A stretch of DNA of 64,000 nucleotides from Daejeonella sp. JGW-45 (lineage in GTDB: Bacteria > Bacteroidota > Bacteroidia > Sphingobacteriales > Sphingobacteriaceae), in NCBI RefSeq assembly GCF_029360805.1, contig NZ_JARKNC010000001.1:372001-436000 (forward strand), given 5' to 3'. The position numbers were made by a program, and so were the translations under genes. The notes under the pieces were generated by a model. It had not been told where the DNA came from, did not search any database, and worked only from the letters and a program-made list of their open reading frames with translations. Below, in pieces: positions 43,824 through 52,194 of the stretch (its first letter is position 1; each line of letters starts with the position of its first letter).

Positions 43824-43988
43824 ATGGACTTACAGACAATCTTAGTATTCCTTGTCTTTTCCGCGGCTGTTTTCTGGATCGGGCGGCTGATGTACCGCAA
43901 TGTTTTCACCAAAAAATCGTGTGCGAGTAATTGCGGGAAATGTGCTGCTGATTTTTCGAATGTGAAGGTTCCCGAAATTAAGAGCTGA
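43824..43988 (+). CDS. FeoB-associated Cys-rich membrane protein
   Basis: 54 residues. A membrane helix (about 4-22) followed by LMYRNVFTKKSCASNCGKCAADF, the CxxxCxxC pattern of the FeoB-associated Cys-rich family that accompanies ferrous iron transporters. Here no feoA or feoB lies in the window. Its 3' end overlaps that of ispF by 11 bp on the opposite strand. Confidence 0.75.
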   Translation: MDLQTILVFLVFSAAVFWIGRLMYRNVFTKKSCASNCGKCAADFSNVKVPEIKS

Positions 43989-44463
43989 CCTTTTCTATCA
44001 GGCATACGGCATAAGCCACCACGCCCTCCTGGCGACCGATAAAACCCATGGTTTCATTCGTAGTTGCCTTAATGGATATATCGTCTTCGCTTATCCCGGC
44101 CGCACCTGATATATTGCGTTTCATCTGGGGAATGTGGGGATTAATCTTGGGTGCTTCCAGGCATAACATCGCATCGATATTACCGATATTCCATCCTTTT
44201 TCTTTCAATAATGCGACGCACTCTTTCAAAAGGACCAGGCTGCTGATACCTTTCCAGCGATCATCAGTATTCGGAAAGTGAAAGCCAATATCACCGAGGT
44301 TAGCTGCTCCGAGCAGGGCGTCGCAGATAGCATGCGCAAGCACATCTGCGTCAGAATGGCCGAAAGCTCCTGAATGATGCTGAAGATTAACTCCGCCTAA
44401 GATAAAAGGATGTTTTTCAGCTAATTGGTGAACATCAAAACCAAATCCTACCCTGATCTTCAT
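43978..44463 (-). CDS. ispF: 2-C-methyl-D-erythritol 2,4-cyclodiphosphate synthase IspF
   Basis: 161 residues. Converts CDP-methylerythritol 2-phosphate to the cyclodiphosphate in the MEP isoprenoid pathway. Zinc ligands Asp10 and His12 in GFDVHQL and the later His in FGHSDADVLAHAICDALLG; also NIDAMLCLEAPKI and IKATTNETMGFIGRQEGV. Size is normal. Two bp after porV on the same strand. Confidence 0.96.
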   Translation of the reverse strand: MKIRVGFGFDVHQLAEKHPFILGGVNLQHHSGAFGHSDADVLAHAICDALLGAANLGDIGFHFPNTDDRWKGISSLVLLKECVALLKEKGWNIGNIDAMLCLEAPKINPHIPQMKRNISGAAGISEDDISIKATTNETMGFIGRQEGVVAYAVCLIEKVSS

Positions 44464-44465
44464 TA

Positions 44466-45617
44466 TTATTTTTCGAAATTAAATACCAGGGAAAAACGAA
44501 GAGTTTGCGCCAGCGGGCTTCTCTGCTGGTTAGCCAGCAGGTATGCAAAATCGAGATTAAAGACATTATATTTCAGCCCTGCACCGGCAGTAAAATACCT
44601 CCTGTCGCCTTTTGAAGGTGTTTCATAAAAATACCCCGAGCGAAGTGCGAACTGCTTATTATACCAATACTCCATGCCAAGCGAGTAACTGATCTCACTG
44701 ATTTCCTCAGAAAAACCACGTGGCGCATCGGTAAAAGACCCGAATATCCCTGCCGGCACAGAACGATCCGGATCCTTACCACTGATAATGTTTCCGTCCG
44801 CATCCCTGACCGGGCTGGTAGGTACAAGCAGCTTATTCAAGTCGAGCGCTACAGTGAACTGATTCAAATCATCTATATTAATAGTTGAAGCTCCTCCCAG
44901 TTTCATATTTGTTGGAAGAAAAGACCTCGAGCTTCCGTTGGAGTAATTCATCTTTGTACCAATATTGGAAATATTAAGGCCGAAAGCAAGCTCGGTATCT
45001 TTACCAAACATTAAGGTGCCTTTCTTACCGTAAGCTGAAACATCAGCCGCCAATGCGGTTGCGGGCTGTATGTCTTGCCCGTTAAACTGGCCGTTGCTTA
45101 AACTGGACCGGATGTACCTGACAGAAGTCCCCAGGGAGAAAGTCTCGCCGAATTTCCTGGAAAACGTTCCGTCAATGGAAAACTCATTGGGGCTATAAAC
45201 GCCGATATCGTTATTCCTGTCGTCTGTAAGCTGAATAGATCCATACGAGAAATATCTTAATGAGCCGCCAATAGTATTCCGGTCATCGAGCCGGTGAAAT
45301 ACGGTAAGGTAGCCAAGGTCGACATCAGGCACAAGATTGCGCAGCCAGGGTGTATAGGAAGCGGAAACACCCGTAGGCTTATCCAAAAAGGCAAGCTTTG
45401 CAGGATTCCAGTGGCTTGAATTAGCGTCGGGGGATGTCGCTGCTCCCACATCTCCCATAGCGCCCGATCTGGCATCGGGAGCAATAAGCAGGAAAGGGGC
45501 TGCAGTTTGTATCGTATTTGTACGTTTTCCGTCGCTTTGCGTCTGCGCTGCAGCCGGATCAGGAAACCCCGCGACGATAAAAACAACACAACAGGAAAAG
45601 GAGAGTCTATTAATCAT
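44466..45617 (-). CDS. porV: Type IX secretion outer-membrane protein PorV
   Basis: 383 residues from ATG 45617, giving a signal peptide (MINRLSFSCCVVFIVAG..AAAQ); the longer start at 45641 is unlikely. Barrel family with PFLLIAPDARSGAMGDVG, ANSSHWNPAKLAFLDKPTG and a C-terminal QTLRFSLVFNFEK. PorV shuttles T9SS cargo from the SprA translocon to PorU, which removes the C-terminal signal. Divergent from gldJ; no porU between them. Downstream ispF is 2 bp away, so both are one transcript. Confidence 0.9.
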   Translation of the reverse strand: MINRLSFSCCVVFIVAGFPDPAAAQTQSDGKRTNTIQTAAPFLLIAPDARSGAMGDVGAATSPDANSSHWNPAKLAFLDKPTGVSASYTPWLRNLVPDVDLGYLTVFHRLDDRNTIGGSLRYFSYGSIQLTDDRNNDIGVYSPNEFSIDGTFSRKFGETFSLGTSVRYIRSSLSNGQFNGQDIQPATALAADVSAYGKKGTLMFGKDTELAFGLNISNIGTKMNYSNGSSRSFLPTNMKLGGASTINIDDLNQFTVALDLNKLLVPTSPVRDADGNIISGKDPDRSVPAGIFGSFTDAPRGFSEEISEISYSLGMEYWYNKQFALRSGYFYETPSKGDRRYFTAGAGLKYNVFNLDFAYLLANQQRSPLAQTLRFSLVFNFEK

Positions 45618-45641
45618 TAATCTAGTAAAGCTACACCCCAA

Positions 45642-46051
45642 ATTGAAAATTAACGTGCCTTAAATATACGCTTTTGTAGTCACAATCAAGCTCAAGCATA
45701 CATACAACGCTTGTTTACGATAAAAAATATCAACACCCGTGATTTTATAGGCTGTGCTAAAAATATCAACTGACTTTAAGCAACTGGGTACTAATATTTT
45801 ATAAAAATCAATATTTATATTTACTATTAATACGTATATTCTTCCTGACAGGTAACACGACATTGACTGGTTACATTAATCGTTTGAGACATGGCTTTTC
45901 AAAAATAAGTATTGTAACCTTAACAGTAGTTTTTCGTTTAAACGTTTAGCCGGTATATGCGGCGACAATAATTACTCACAAATATCCGTTGGGGGATATT
46001 ATCGATATTTCGTATTTTTATAAAATTAATGCTCTAATTACATTGCTAGTA
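45642..46051. other. Divergent intergenic region between porV and gldJ
   Basis: 434 bp from the porV start to the gldJ start, AT-rich, without a gene. A near-consensus box TATGCTTG (minus strand, about 45693-45700) may serve porV. No clear gldJ promoter was found; short frames here have no support. Confidence 0.4.
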
Positions 46052-47653
46052 ATGAAAAGAATACCCTTAGTTTTTATCGCGGCCATAAGCATTTTAAGTG
46101 TTATGAGCGCGTGCAACAAAAAAACAGGCGGGGCGTCCTCCAAAACCGGGATGGCCTATAACGACAAATACAACGGCGGATTTCAGGTAAATAATAAAGT
46201 TAAGGCCGGCCCGGGCCCAGGTTTGATCGCTATTGAAGGTGGTACATTTGTGATGGGAGGAAGCCTTAATCAGGACCTTGCGTATGAATTTGATAACGTT
46301 AGAAGGAGAGTTACGGTAGCATCATTTTACATGGATGAAACCGAGGTTTCTAATGTTGATTGGTTAGAATATTTATACTGGATCAGGAGGAATTATGCAA
46401 ATGATGCAGAGTACTATTATAATGCCCTGCCGGATACCCTGGTTTGGAGACAGCCTTTATCTTATAATGAACCTTACGTTAACAATTACCTTCGTCACCC
46501 GGCATTTCAGGATTACCCGGTGGTAGGTGTTACCTGGGAGCAAGCTAATGCGTATTGCGAATGGCGTACAGACCGTGTTAACGAAGATATTTTACGTAAA
46601 AGAGGGAATTTGCTGGATTATAAAACTCTAGCGGGAGGTGGTAAAGCGGGAGCAGCTACCTCTGTTTCTACATCTACCGATCCGTTTAATACTGATATCT
46701 ACCTGAACGGCCAATACCGGGGCGAGGGCATAGATGGAAAAAAGATGGAAAAGGATTTAAATCCTAATGCCGCCAACGGTTCTACTACAGGCGGTAAAGG
46801 CGGACCTACACGTCCGGTTCGTCTGGAGGATGGTGTGCTGAAACAACCTTACCGTTTACCGACTGAAGCAGAGTGGGAATATGCAGCCCTTGCTCTGGCT
46901 GGTAATACTGAATATGAAAATATTGCAGACGGAAGAATATATCCCTGGAACGGTCTTGGAGTACGTTCTCCAAAAAAGAAAACACAGGGTATGATACTCG
47001 CCAACTTTAAACGGGGCGAGGGTGATAACATGGGTACCGGCGGGTACCTGAATGATAAGGCAGACATTACTGCCCCTGTAAGAGCTTACGTACCAAATGA
47101 TTTCGGATTATATAATATGGCCGGTAATGTGAACGAGTGGGTTGCGGACGTTTATCGTAAACTATCGTTCGAGGATTTTGCGGATTTTAACCCCTTCAGA
47201 GGAAATGAATTCGTAAATAAGCGGATGGCTGACAGGGAAAAAGGTATTTACGCGAAAGACAAGTACGGACGCCCAATTAAGGACCCTGCGAAAGCTGGCA
47301 AGAAACAGACATGGGCGGAAATGCAAAGCAACCAGGCTGCACAGGATACTTCTGCGATAGCAGGAAAGCCTTATAACCCTGATTTCCGCGGACACCTGGA
47401 TTCAGTTAATTCAAACCTGTACGGGGTAACTACGCTGGTTAATGATCGTTCAAGAGTTTATAAGGGGGGCTCCTGGAATGACAGGGCTTACTGGCTGAAC
47501 CCTGCTACCAGAAGGTTTATGCAACAAGATGAGACCAGTGCAGAGATGGGCTTCCGCTCTGCAATGACACTTGTTGGTGCACCGGAGATAATCTCTAAAG
47601 GAAAACCGCAGTTCAATCAGCCTAAGTCAAAGGCTCCAAAGAGGACCAAGTAA
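46052..47653 (+). CDS. gldJ: Gliding motility lipoprotein GldJ
   Basis: 533 residues from ATG 46052; the longer start at 45989 would spoil the lipoprotein signal, which reads LSVMSACNKK (lipobox SAC). The body is a formylglycine-generating enzyme/sulfatase-modifying fold: GPGLIAIEGGTFVMGG, DETEVSNVDWLEYLY, YPVVGVTWEQANAYCEWR, LPTEAEWEYAA, NMAGNVNEWVADV and YKGGSWNDRAYWLNP. GldJ supports the gliding/T9SS motor at the outer membrane. Ends in a strong terminator. Confidence 0.93.
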   Translation: MKRIPLVFIAAISILSVMSACNKKTGGASSKTGMAYNDKYNGGFQVNNKVKAGPGPGLIAIEGGTFVMGGSLNQDLAYEFDNVRRRVTVASFYMDETEVSNVDWLEYLYWIRRNYANDAEYYYNALPDTLVWRQPLSYNEPYVNNYLRHPAFQDYPVVGVTWEQANAYCEWRTDRVNEDILRKRGNLLDYKTLAGGGKAGAATSVSTSTDPFNTDIYLNGQYRGEGIDGKKMEKDLNPNAANGSTTGGKGGPTRPVRLEDGVLKQPYRLPTEAEWEYAALALAGNTEYENIADGRIYPWNGLGVRSPKKKTQGMILANFKRGEGDNMGTGGYLNDKADITAPVRAYVPNDFGLYNMAGNVNEWVADVYRKLSFEDFADFNPFRGNEFVNKRMADREKGIYAKDKYGRPIKDPAKAGKKQTWAEMQSNQAAQDTSAIAGKPYNPDFRGHLDSVNSNLYGVTTLVNDRSRVYKGGSWNDRAYWLNPATRRFMQQDETSAEMGFRSAMTLVGAPEIISKGKPQFNQPKSKAPKRTK

Positions 47654-47670
47654 AAAACATTTAATTACAT

Positions 47671-47700
47671 AAAAAGGGGCGATTTTACCGCCCCTTTTTT
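47671..47700. terminator. Strong terminator after gldJ
   Basis: AAAAAGGGGCG pairs with CGCCCCTTTTTT around GATTTTAC; A-run and T-run at the ends make it bidirectional between gldJ and the convergent oxidoreductase subunit gene. Confidence 0.9.
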
Positions 47701-47719
47701 ATGCCTTGCATTTTGCAAA

Positions 47720-48403
47720 CTAACTATCCCACACCATCATCTTCCCGCGATCCTCGGCCTTCAGGCATTGCTCCAATGTTTTTGCATCGTATTCCAGGCC
47801 GAATTGCTTTAAAACGTCATCAGGAACACCATCCCATGCATTTGGTTGGTTACCCTTGTAGCCCATATCTTCAAGGCCGATCTTACTTGTGAAAAAACCG
47901 GTTGCGGTAAGACCGCGCATCGTGTCGAAGAAGGCTACGCCTGCTGCATTCTCGGGGAGTGCCTTTTCAGGATACGCAATAAGATCAACCAATTGTATCC
48001 GCTGCTCGGCGCTTGCGTCCGCAAATGATTTCTTAAACATTTTGTAGGATTTGATATCTACCCACTTCAAGCCACCTCTCAACGGTATCTGAAGTTTAGG
48101 CTGATCTTTAACGATAAACTCTATGAAATCAGGAACTTTAGCATCGCCCGCACTTCCTGAGTGTTCATCTGCAGGAATTATTATGTCTGCCAAAATAGCA
48201 ATGGCGGCAAATTCCTCTTGAGTGAAGAATTTTTCGGCCATTAGCTTTTGATCAAAAAGTTTTTCCTCGGGTGTCCGCCCATAGAGGCCTGTTTCACCTG
48301 AGGCAGCCGCTTGCTGGCCTTCCTTTTTATCACATGAAGACAATAAGGTACCAACACTTACTGTTCCGACGGCTAATGCCTTGAGAGAATCTCTTCTATT
48401 CAT
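47720..48403 (-). CDS. Gluconate 2-dehydrogenase subunit 3 family protein (Tat)
   Basis: 227 residues. Tat-like start NRRDSLKALAVGTVSVGTLL with a lipobox SSC (about residue 24). Body EEFAAIAILADIIIPADEHSG is typical of the small subunit that pairs with FAD-dependent GMC sugar dehydrogenases. It would carry the folded GMC partner across the membrane. Four bp after the GMC gene. Confidence 0.86.
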   Translation of the reverse strand: MNRRDSLKALAVGTVSVGTLLSSCDKKEGQQAAASGETGLYGRTPEEKLFDQKLMAEKFFTQEEFAAIAILADIIIPADEHSGSAGDAKVPDFIEFIVKDQPKLQIPLRGGLKWVDIKSYKMFKKSFADASAEQRIQLVDLIAYPEKALPENAAGVAFFDTMRGLTATGFFTSKIGLEDMGYKGNQPNAWDGVPDDVLKQFGLEYDAKTLEQCLKAEDRGKMMVWDS

Positions 48404-48407
48404 CTGA

Positions 48408-50147
48408 TTAAATATTTTGCTTTTTTAGTTGATCAACAATGTATTCCGAAGCGCGCATTGACAAGGCCAGGATTGTCCAGGTTGGGTTCTTATCAGCCTG
48501 GGAAACAAAAGCACCGCCGTCCACAACGAACAAGTTTTTCACGTCGTGCGCCTGATTGTACTTGTTCAACACCGAAGTATTCTTGTTGTCGCCCATACGC
48601 GTAGTACCTACCTCATGGATGATTCTTCCAGGGGCTTCAAGTCCGTACTTCCTGTCGGCACCAGGCTTCTCACCGCTGGCAACACCACCCATAGAATGAA
48701 TGATCTCCTCGAAAGTATCCTGCATATGCTTAGCCTGCTTGATCTCCTGATCTGTCCAGTTGTAATTAAACCTTAATACCGGGATACCGTATTTGTCTAC
48801 TGCTCCGGGGTCGATCTCGCAATAGTTGTCAACACGCGGAATACTTTCTCCGCGGCCTGCAAATCCTACGGTAGACCCGTAATAGCGGCGGTAGTCATTT
48901 TTTAACGATGCTCCGTATCCACCCGCATCTTTCATTTTACCATCGATACTCGGATACTTACCATTGGTTTTCTCGATGCCGAATCCGAACCCATAGGACG
49001 GCATTCCCATACCGCCCCAGAATTCAATGTGGTAGCCTCTCGCGAAATCCAGCTTCTTGTTTTCCAGCCACCACGGAATATAAAGATGAAGACCTCCTAC
49101 GCCATCCTCATTGTATCTCTTGCGATCCATCAGCTGCGGAATAAAGGCTCCCCTTGAAGAGCCGGTAGAATCGTGCAGATATTTACCAACCATGCCGCTG
49201 GAGTTTGCCAACCCGTTAGGATGGGCCGACGATTTCGAATTTAAGAGCAGGCGGGCAGACTCACAGGCGCTTGCGGCAAGGACGATCACTTTTGCATTAA
49301 CCTGGTATTCCTGCATATCGGTCTTATCGACATAAGAAATACCTGTTGCTTTTCCCTCTTTATCAGTGAGCACCTCGCGCGCCATTGCATTTACGTACAC
49401 ATCGGCGTTCCCGGTTTTCCTGGCAGGCTTTACCAGGCATGTCGATGAGGAAAAGTCGGCGTGAACCGAGCATCCGCGATTACATTGATTACAGAAGAAG
49501 CAAGAACCCCTGTCGTTATTCACAGGCCTGGTAAGAATTGATAGCCGGGATGGGATAACAGGTATCCCGATCTTTCCGGCTGCCTTTTTTATCATCAATT
49601 CGTGGAGCCTTGGTTTGGGGGGAGGCAGAAAATAACCGTCTGGCTCGTTGTAAATCCCTTCCTTGGTTCCAAATACACCGATCATTTTATCTACCCGGTC
49701 ATAATATGGCTTTACATCGTCATAGCCGATCGGCCAGTTATCGCTCAGCCCGTCAAAATCATGTCTTTTAAAATCCTTGGGACCAAAACGTAAAGAAATC
49801 CGGCCCCAGTGATTGGTACGGCCGCCAAGCATCCTTGAACGGAACCAATCGAATTCGGTACCCTTTGTTTTCGTATAAGGCTCCCCATCTATCTCCCAGC
49901 CGCCGTATGCGGCATCAAAATCCCCAAAAGCCCTGTTTGTATTAGCCCCGCGGCGCGGTGATTCATACGGCCATTTCAGCTGTGTCTGCTGTTCTTTGTT
50001 GGCGGGATCGTAATCTGGTCCTGCTTCCAGCAGGGCCACTTTCAGACCGGCCTCGGTAAGTATCTTAACTGCCATTCCGCCACCGGCACCCGAACCGACT
50101 ATACAAACATCGTAGAGCTCGCCCTTGGTTTTAATTTCTATCGCCAT
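48408..50147 (-). CDS. GMC family FAD-dependent oxidoreductase (sugar dehydrogenase large subunit)
   Basis: 579 residues. FAD-binding GSGAGGGMAVKILTEAGLKV (about 17-36), RMLGGRTNHWGRISLRF, and the C-terminal catalytic region with GTTRMGD (His before) and NPTWTILALSMRASEYI. A CNQCNRGCSVHADF cysteine patch is present near 220, as in gluconate/glucose-type dehydrogenases. With its subunit 3 it would oxidise an alcohol or sugar in the periplasm; the cytochrome subunit is not in the window. Confidence 0.88.
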   Translation of the reverse strand: MAIEIKTKGELYDVCIVGSGAGGGMAVKILTEAGLKVALLEAGPDYDPANKEQQTQLKWPYESPRRGANTNRAFGDFDAAYGGWEIDGEPYTKTKGTEFDWFRSRMLGGRTNHWGRISLRFGPKDFKRHDFDGLSDNWPIGYDDVKPYYDRVDKMIGVFGTKEGIYNEPDGYFLPPPKPRLHELMIKKAAGKIGIPVIPSRLSILTRPVNNDRGSCFFCNQCNRGCSVHADFSSSTCLVKPARKTGNADVYVNAMAREVLTDKEGKATGISYVDKTDMQEYQVNAKVIVLAASACESARLLLNSKSSAHPNGLANSSGMVGKYLHDSTGSSRGAFIPQLMDRKRYNEDGVGGLHLYIPWWLENKKLDFARGYHIEFWGGMGMPSYGFGFGIEKTNGKYPSIDGKMKDAGGYGASLKNDYRRYYGSTVGFAGRGESIPRVDNYCEIDPGAVDKYGIPVLRFNYNWTDQEIKQAKHMQDTFEEIIHSMGGVASGEKPGADRKYGLEAPGRIIHEVGTTRMGDNKNTSVLNKYNQAHDVKNLFVVDGGAFVSQADKNPTWTILALSMRASEYIVDQLKKQNI

Positions 50148-50310
50148 CTAAATATGTTTATGAAAAACTTATGTAATGTTTGCTGAACCCTTATGATCTG
50201 TCCAAATCCGCAGGCAAACAACAGATGAAAATAAACAATATTTAGAATTGCAAAGAATATTATTCCGGGGAAGAACAGTTAAAATGAAATTAAGCAGGCG
50301 AAACGCGTTT

Positions 50311-50811
50311 TTAATTAAAAATGATCATCACCTGATTTTTTTCCACCTTATCGGATGGGAGTACTTTAATTGATCTTATGCTGACATCTGCAGGAGATTT
50401 AATGATATTCTCCATCTTCATCGCTTCAAGTACTAACAGGTTCTCGCCTTTTTTTACCTCCTGGCCTTCCTCGACTAATATCTTCAGAACCATCCCTGGC
50501 ATGGGGGCTTTCAGTTCGGCTATTTTGGCCGAATTCATGGTGTCCATTCCTAACTTGTGAAGCAATTCATCGAATTGGTCAGTAAGAGAGATTTTGTATA
50601 TGTTGGAATTAACACGTACGGAGCATGTTTTCTCTTCCCTGTTTATCTCCACGAGTTCTGCATTAAAAGAACGGTTATGATAAAGAACATGAAGGGACGT
50701 TTTACTAAGATGGAGAAGATCGAGGTCAACAGGATTGCCGTTCACAAAAGTTTTACCGCCTTCAGACAGCAATTCAAAATTAAACTGATCATTTACCTTT
50801 ACTTTAAACAT
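50311..50811 (-). CDS. Biotin carboxyl carrier protein subunit (acyl-CoA carboxylase)
   Basis: 166 residues. C-terminal biotinyl domain with EAMKMEN; the biotin lysine is Lys132. The N-terminal half is a beta-rich BT-like linker. The carrier moves CO2 between carboxylase and carboxyltransferase subunits, probably of a propionyl/methylmalonyl-type complex, whose other subunits are not here. Last gene of the dedA-ppa-CNNM-rsmE-DUF4159 run, 1 bp behind DUF4159. Confidence 0.9.
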   Translation of the reverse strand: MFKVKVNDQFNFELLSEGGKTFVNGNPVDLDLLHLSKTSLHVLYHNRSFNAELVEINREEKTCSVRVNSNIYKISLTDQFDELLHKLGMDTMNSAKIAELKAPMPGMVLKILVEEGQEVKKGENLLVLEAMKMENIIKSPADVSIRSIKVLPSDKVEKNQVMIIFN

Positions 50812-50812
50812 A

Positions 50813-51484
50813 CTATTGCGTTAATGCATACTGAACGAGGTTTGCTCCCATTCTAAGAGCTTTTTGCCGCGTCTCCTCGGAGTCGCTCGAATAAGTGCCG
50901 GCAACTTCCCAGCCGTTACCAAGATCACACTCAAAAGTATAATAGCAAACGATCCTCCCCTTATAGATCAATGCAAAACCCTGGGGCCGCTTTCCATCAT
51001 GCTCATGGATCTTCGGCAAACCGCCGGGAAATTTATATTTCTGATTGTACAGAATATGATTGGAGGGCAATTCAACAAAGTCGAGATCCGGGAAAACCTT
51101 CTTCATTTGAGGACGGATGAACTTATCAAGCCCGTAGTTGTCGTCAATGTGTAAAAACCCGCCTGCTATCATGTACTTTCTGAGGTTTTCTGCTTCCTGA
51201 TCTGTGAATACGATATTACCGTGACCGGTAAGATAAACGAAAGGATAGTTGAAGATCTCGGCGCTTCCGGCCTCTACTATGGCCTCTTCCCGGTCAAAAT
51301 TAGTCCCGAGGTTTTTATTACAGAAACTGATCAGGTTGGGCAAGGCCGTCCGGTTAGCATACCAGTCTCCCCCACCATTATATTTTAACTTGGCAAGCTT
51401 GTAACTGGGAGCTTTGAATGACAAAACCATTCCGGTTAACAGAACAAAAAGAGTTACAAGACTGATGCTTAATAGTCTTTTCAT
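50813..51484 (-). CDS. DUF4159 domain exported protein
   Basis: 223 residues. Signal peptide (1-24), then KLKYNGGGDWYANRTALPNL, NYPFVYLTGHGNIVFTDQEA and GGFLHIDDNYGLD, the DUF4159 fold related to glutamine amidotransferase-like domains of aerotolerance operons. Role unknown. Start overlaps the rsmE stop by 4 bp (ATGA). Confidence 0.88.
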   Translation of the reverse strand: MKRLLSISLVTLFVLLTGMVLSFKAPSYKLAKLKYNGGGDWYANRTALPNLISFCNKNLGTNFDREEAIVEAGSAEIFNYPFVYLTGHGNIVFTDQEAENLRKYMIAGGFLHIDDNYGLDKFIRPQMKKVFPDLDFVELPSNHILYNQKYKFPGGLPKIHEHDGKRPQGFALIYKGRIVCYYTFECDLGNGWEVAGTYSSDSEETRQKALRMGANLVQYALTQ

Positions 51485-52182
51485 CGGTTGAGAAAGTTTA
51501 TTTCAAAGCATGCTTCCAGAGCAGCGGTTTCGGTCCTTAACCTGGAGTTACCGAGTGTCAGGGGTAAAAAGTCTGCATCAAGGGCCTCACGCACCTCCGC
51601 AGGTGTAAAATCTCCTTCCGGGCCTATAACTACAAGATATTCAGAATTCAATTCTATATTTCCCTTTAACGTGAATTTTTCACTTTCTATACAATGGGCG
51701 ATATATTTGTGTTTGCCTGAAGCAGAACAAAGAAAGTCCCTGAGCCGTATCGCTTCATTCAGCTTCGGGTGGTACGCTTTGATCGACTGCTTTACTGCAG
51801 ATGTGATGACCTTGTTTAAGCGCTCTGTTTTCAATTCCCTACGCTCCGATCGCTCGCAGATAAGCGGGGTTATTTCATCAATGCCGATCTCTGTCGCCTT
51901 CTCCAAAAACCATTCGAACCGCTCTATATTTTTGGTCGGCGCGACTGCGATGTGCAGATAATGATTACGCTTCCCATAGCCGCGCTCAACCTTTGTAACT
52001 TTTAAGACCGCTCTCTTGGGATGCGGGTCTTCTAAAATTGCTTCGTAAAAGCCTCCGGTTCCATCAACAAGTTGTATTGAGCTTCCTTTTTGAAGCCTTA
52101 ATACCTTTACACAGTGTTTACTCTCTTCTTCGCTGAGGATATAAATATCTGAATCTATATCCGGGGTGTAGAAAATATGCAT
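51481..52182 (-). CDS. rsmE: 16S rRNA m3U1498 methyltransferase RsmE
   Basis: 233 residues. SPOUT methyltransferase with an N-terminal PUA-like part (EEESKHCVKVLRLQKG). Knot motifs: IGPEGDFTPAEV and LGNSRLRTETAALEAC. Methylates U1498 of 16S rRNA. Coupled to DUF4159 behind it and 12 bp from the CNNM/CorC gene in front. Confidence 0.95.
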   Translation of the reverse strand: MHIFYTPDIDSDIYILSEEESKHCVKVLRLQKGSSIQLVDGTGGFYEAILEDPHPKRAVLKVTKVERGYGKRNHYLHIAVAPTKNIERFEWFLEKATEIGIDEITPLICERSERRELKTERLNKVITSAVKQSIKAYHPKLNEAIRLRDFLCSASGKHKYIAHCIESEKFTLKGNIELNSEYLVVIGPEGDFTPAEVREALDADFLPLTLGNSRLRTETAALEACFEINFLNR

Positions 52183-52194
52183 AATGTTGCCCGT

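Noticed and set aside
45660-45863. Minus-strand 67-codon frame between porV and gldJ
   Set aside because: Very AT-rich, no recognisable pattern, in a divergent promoter region.
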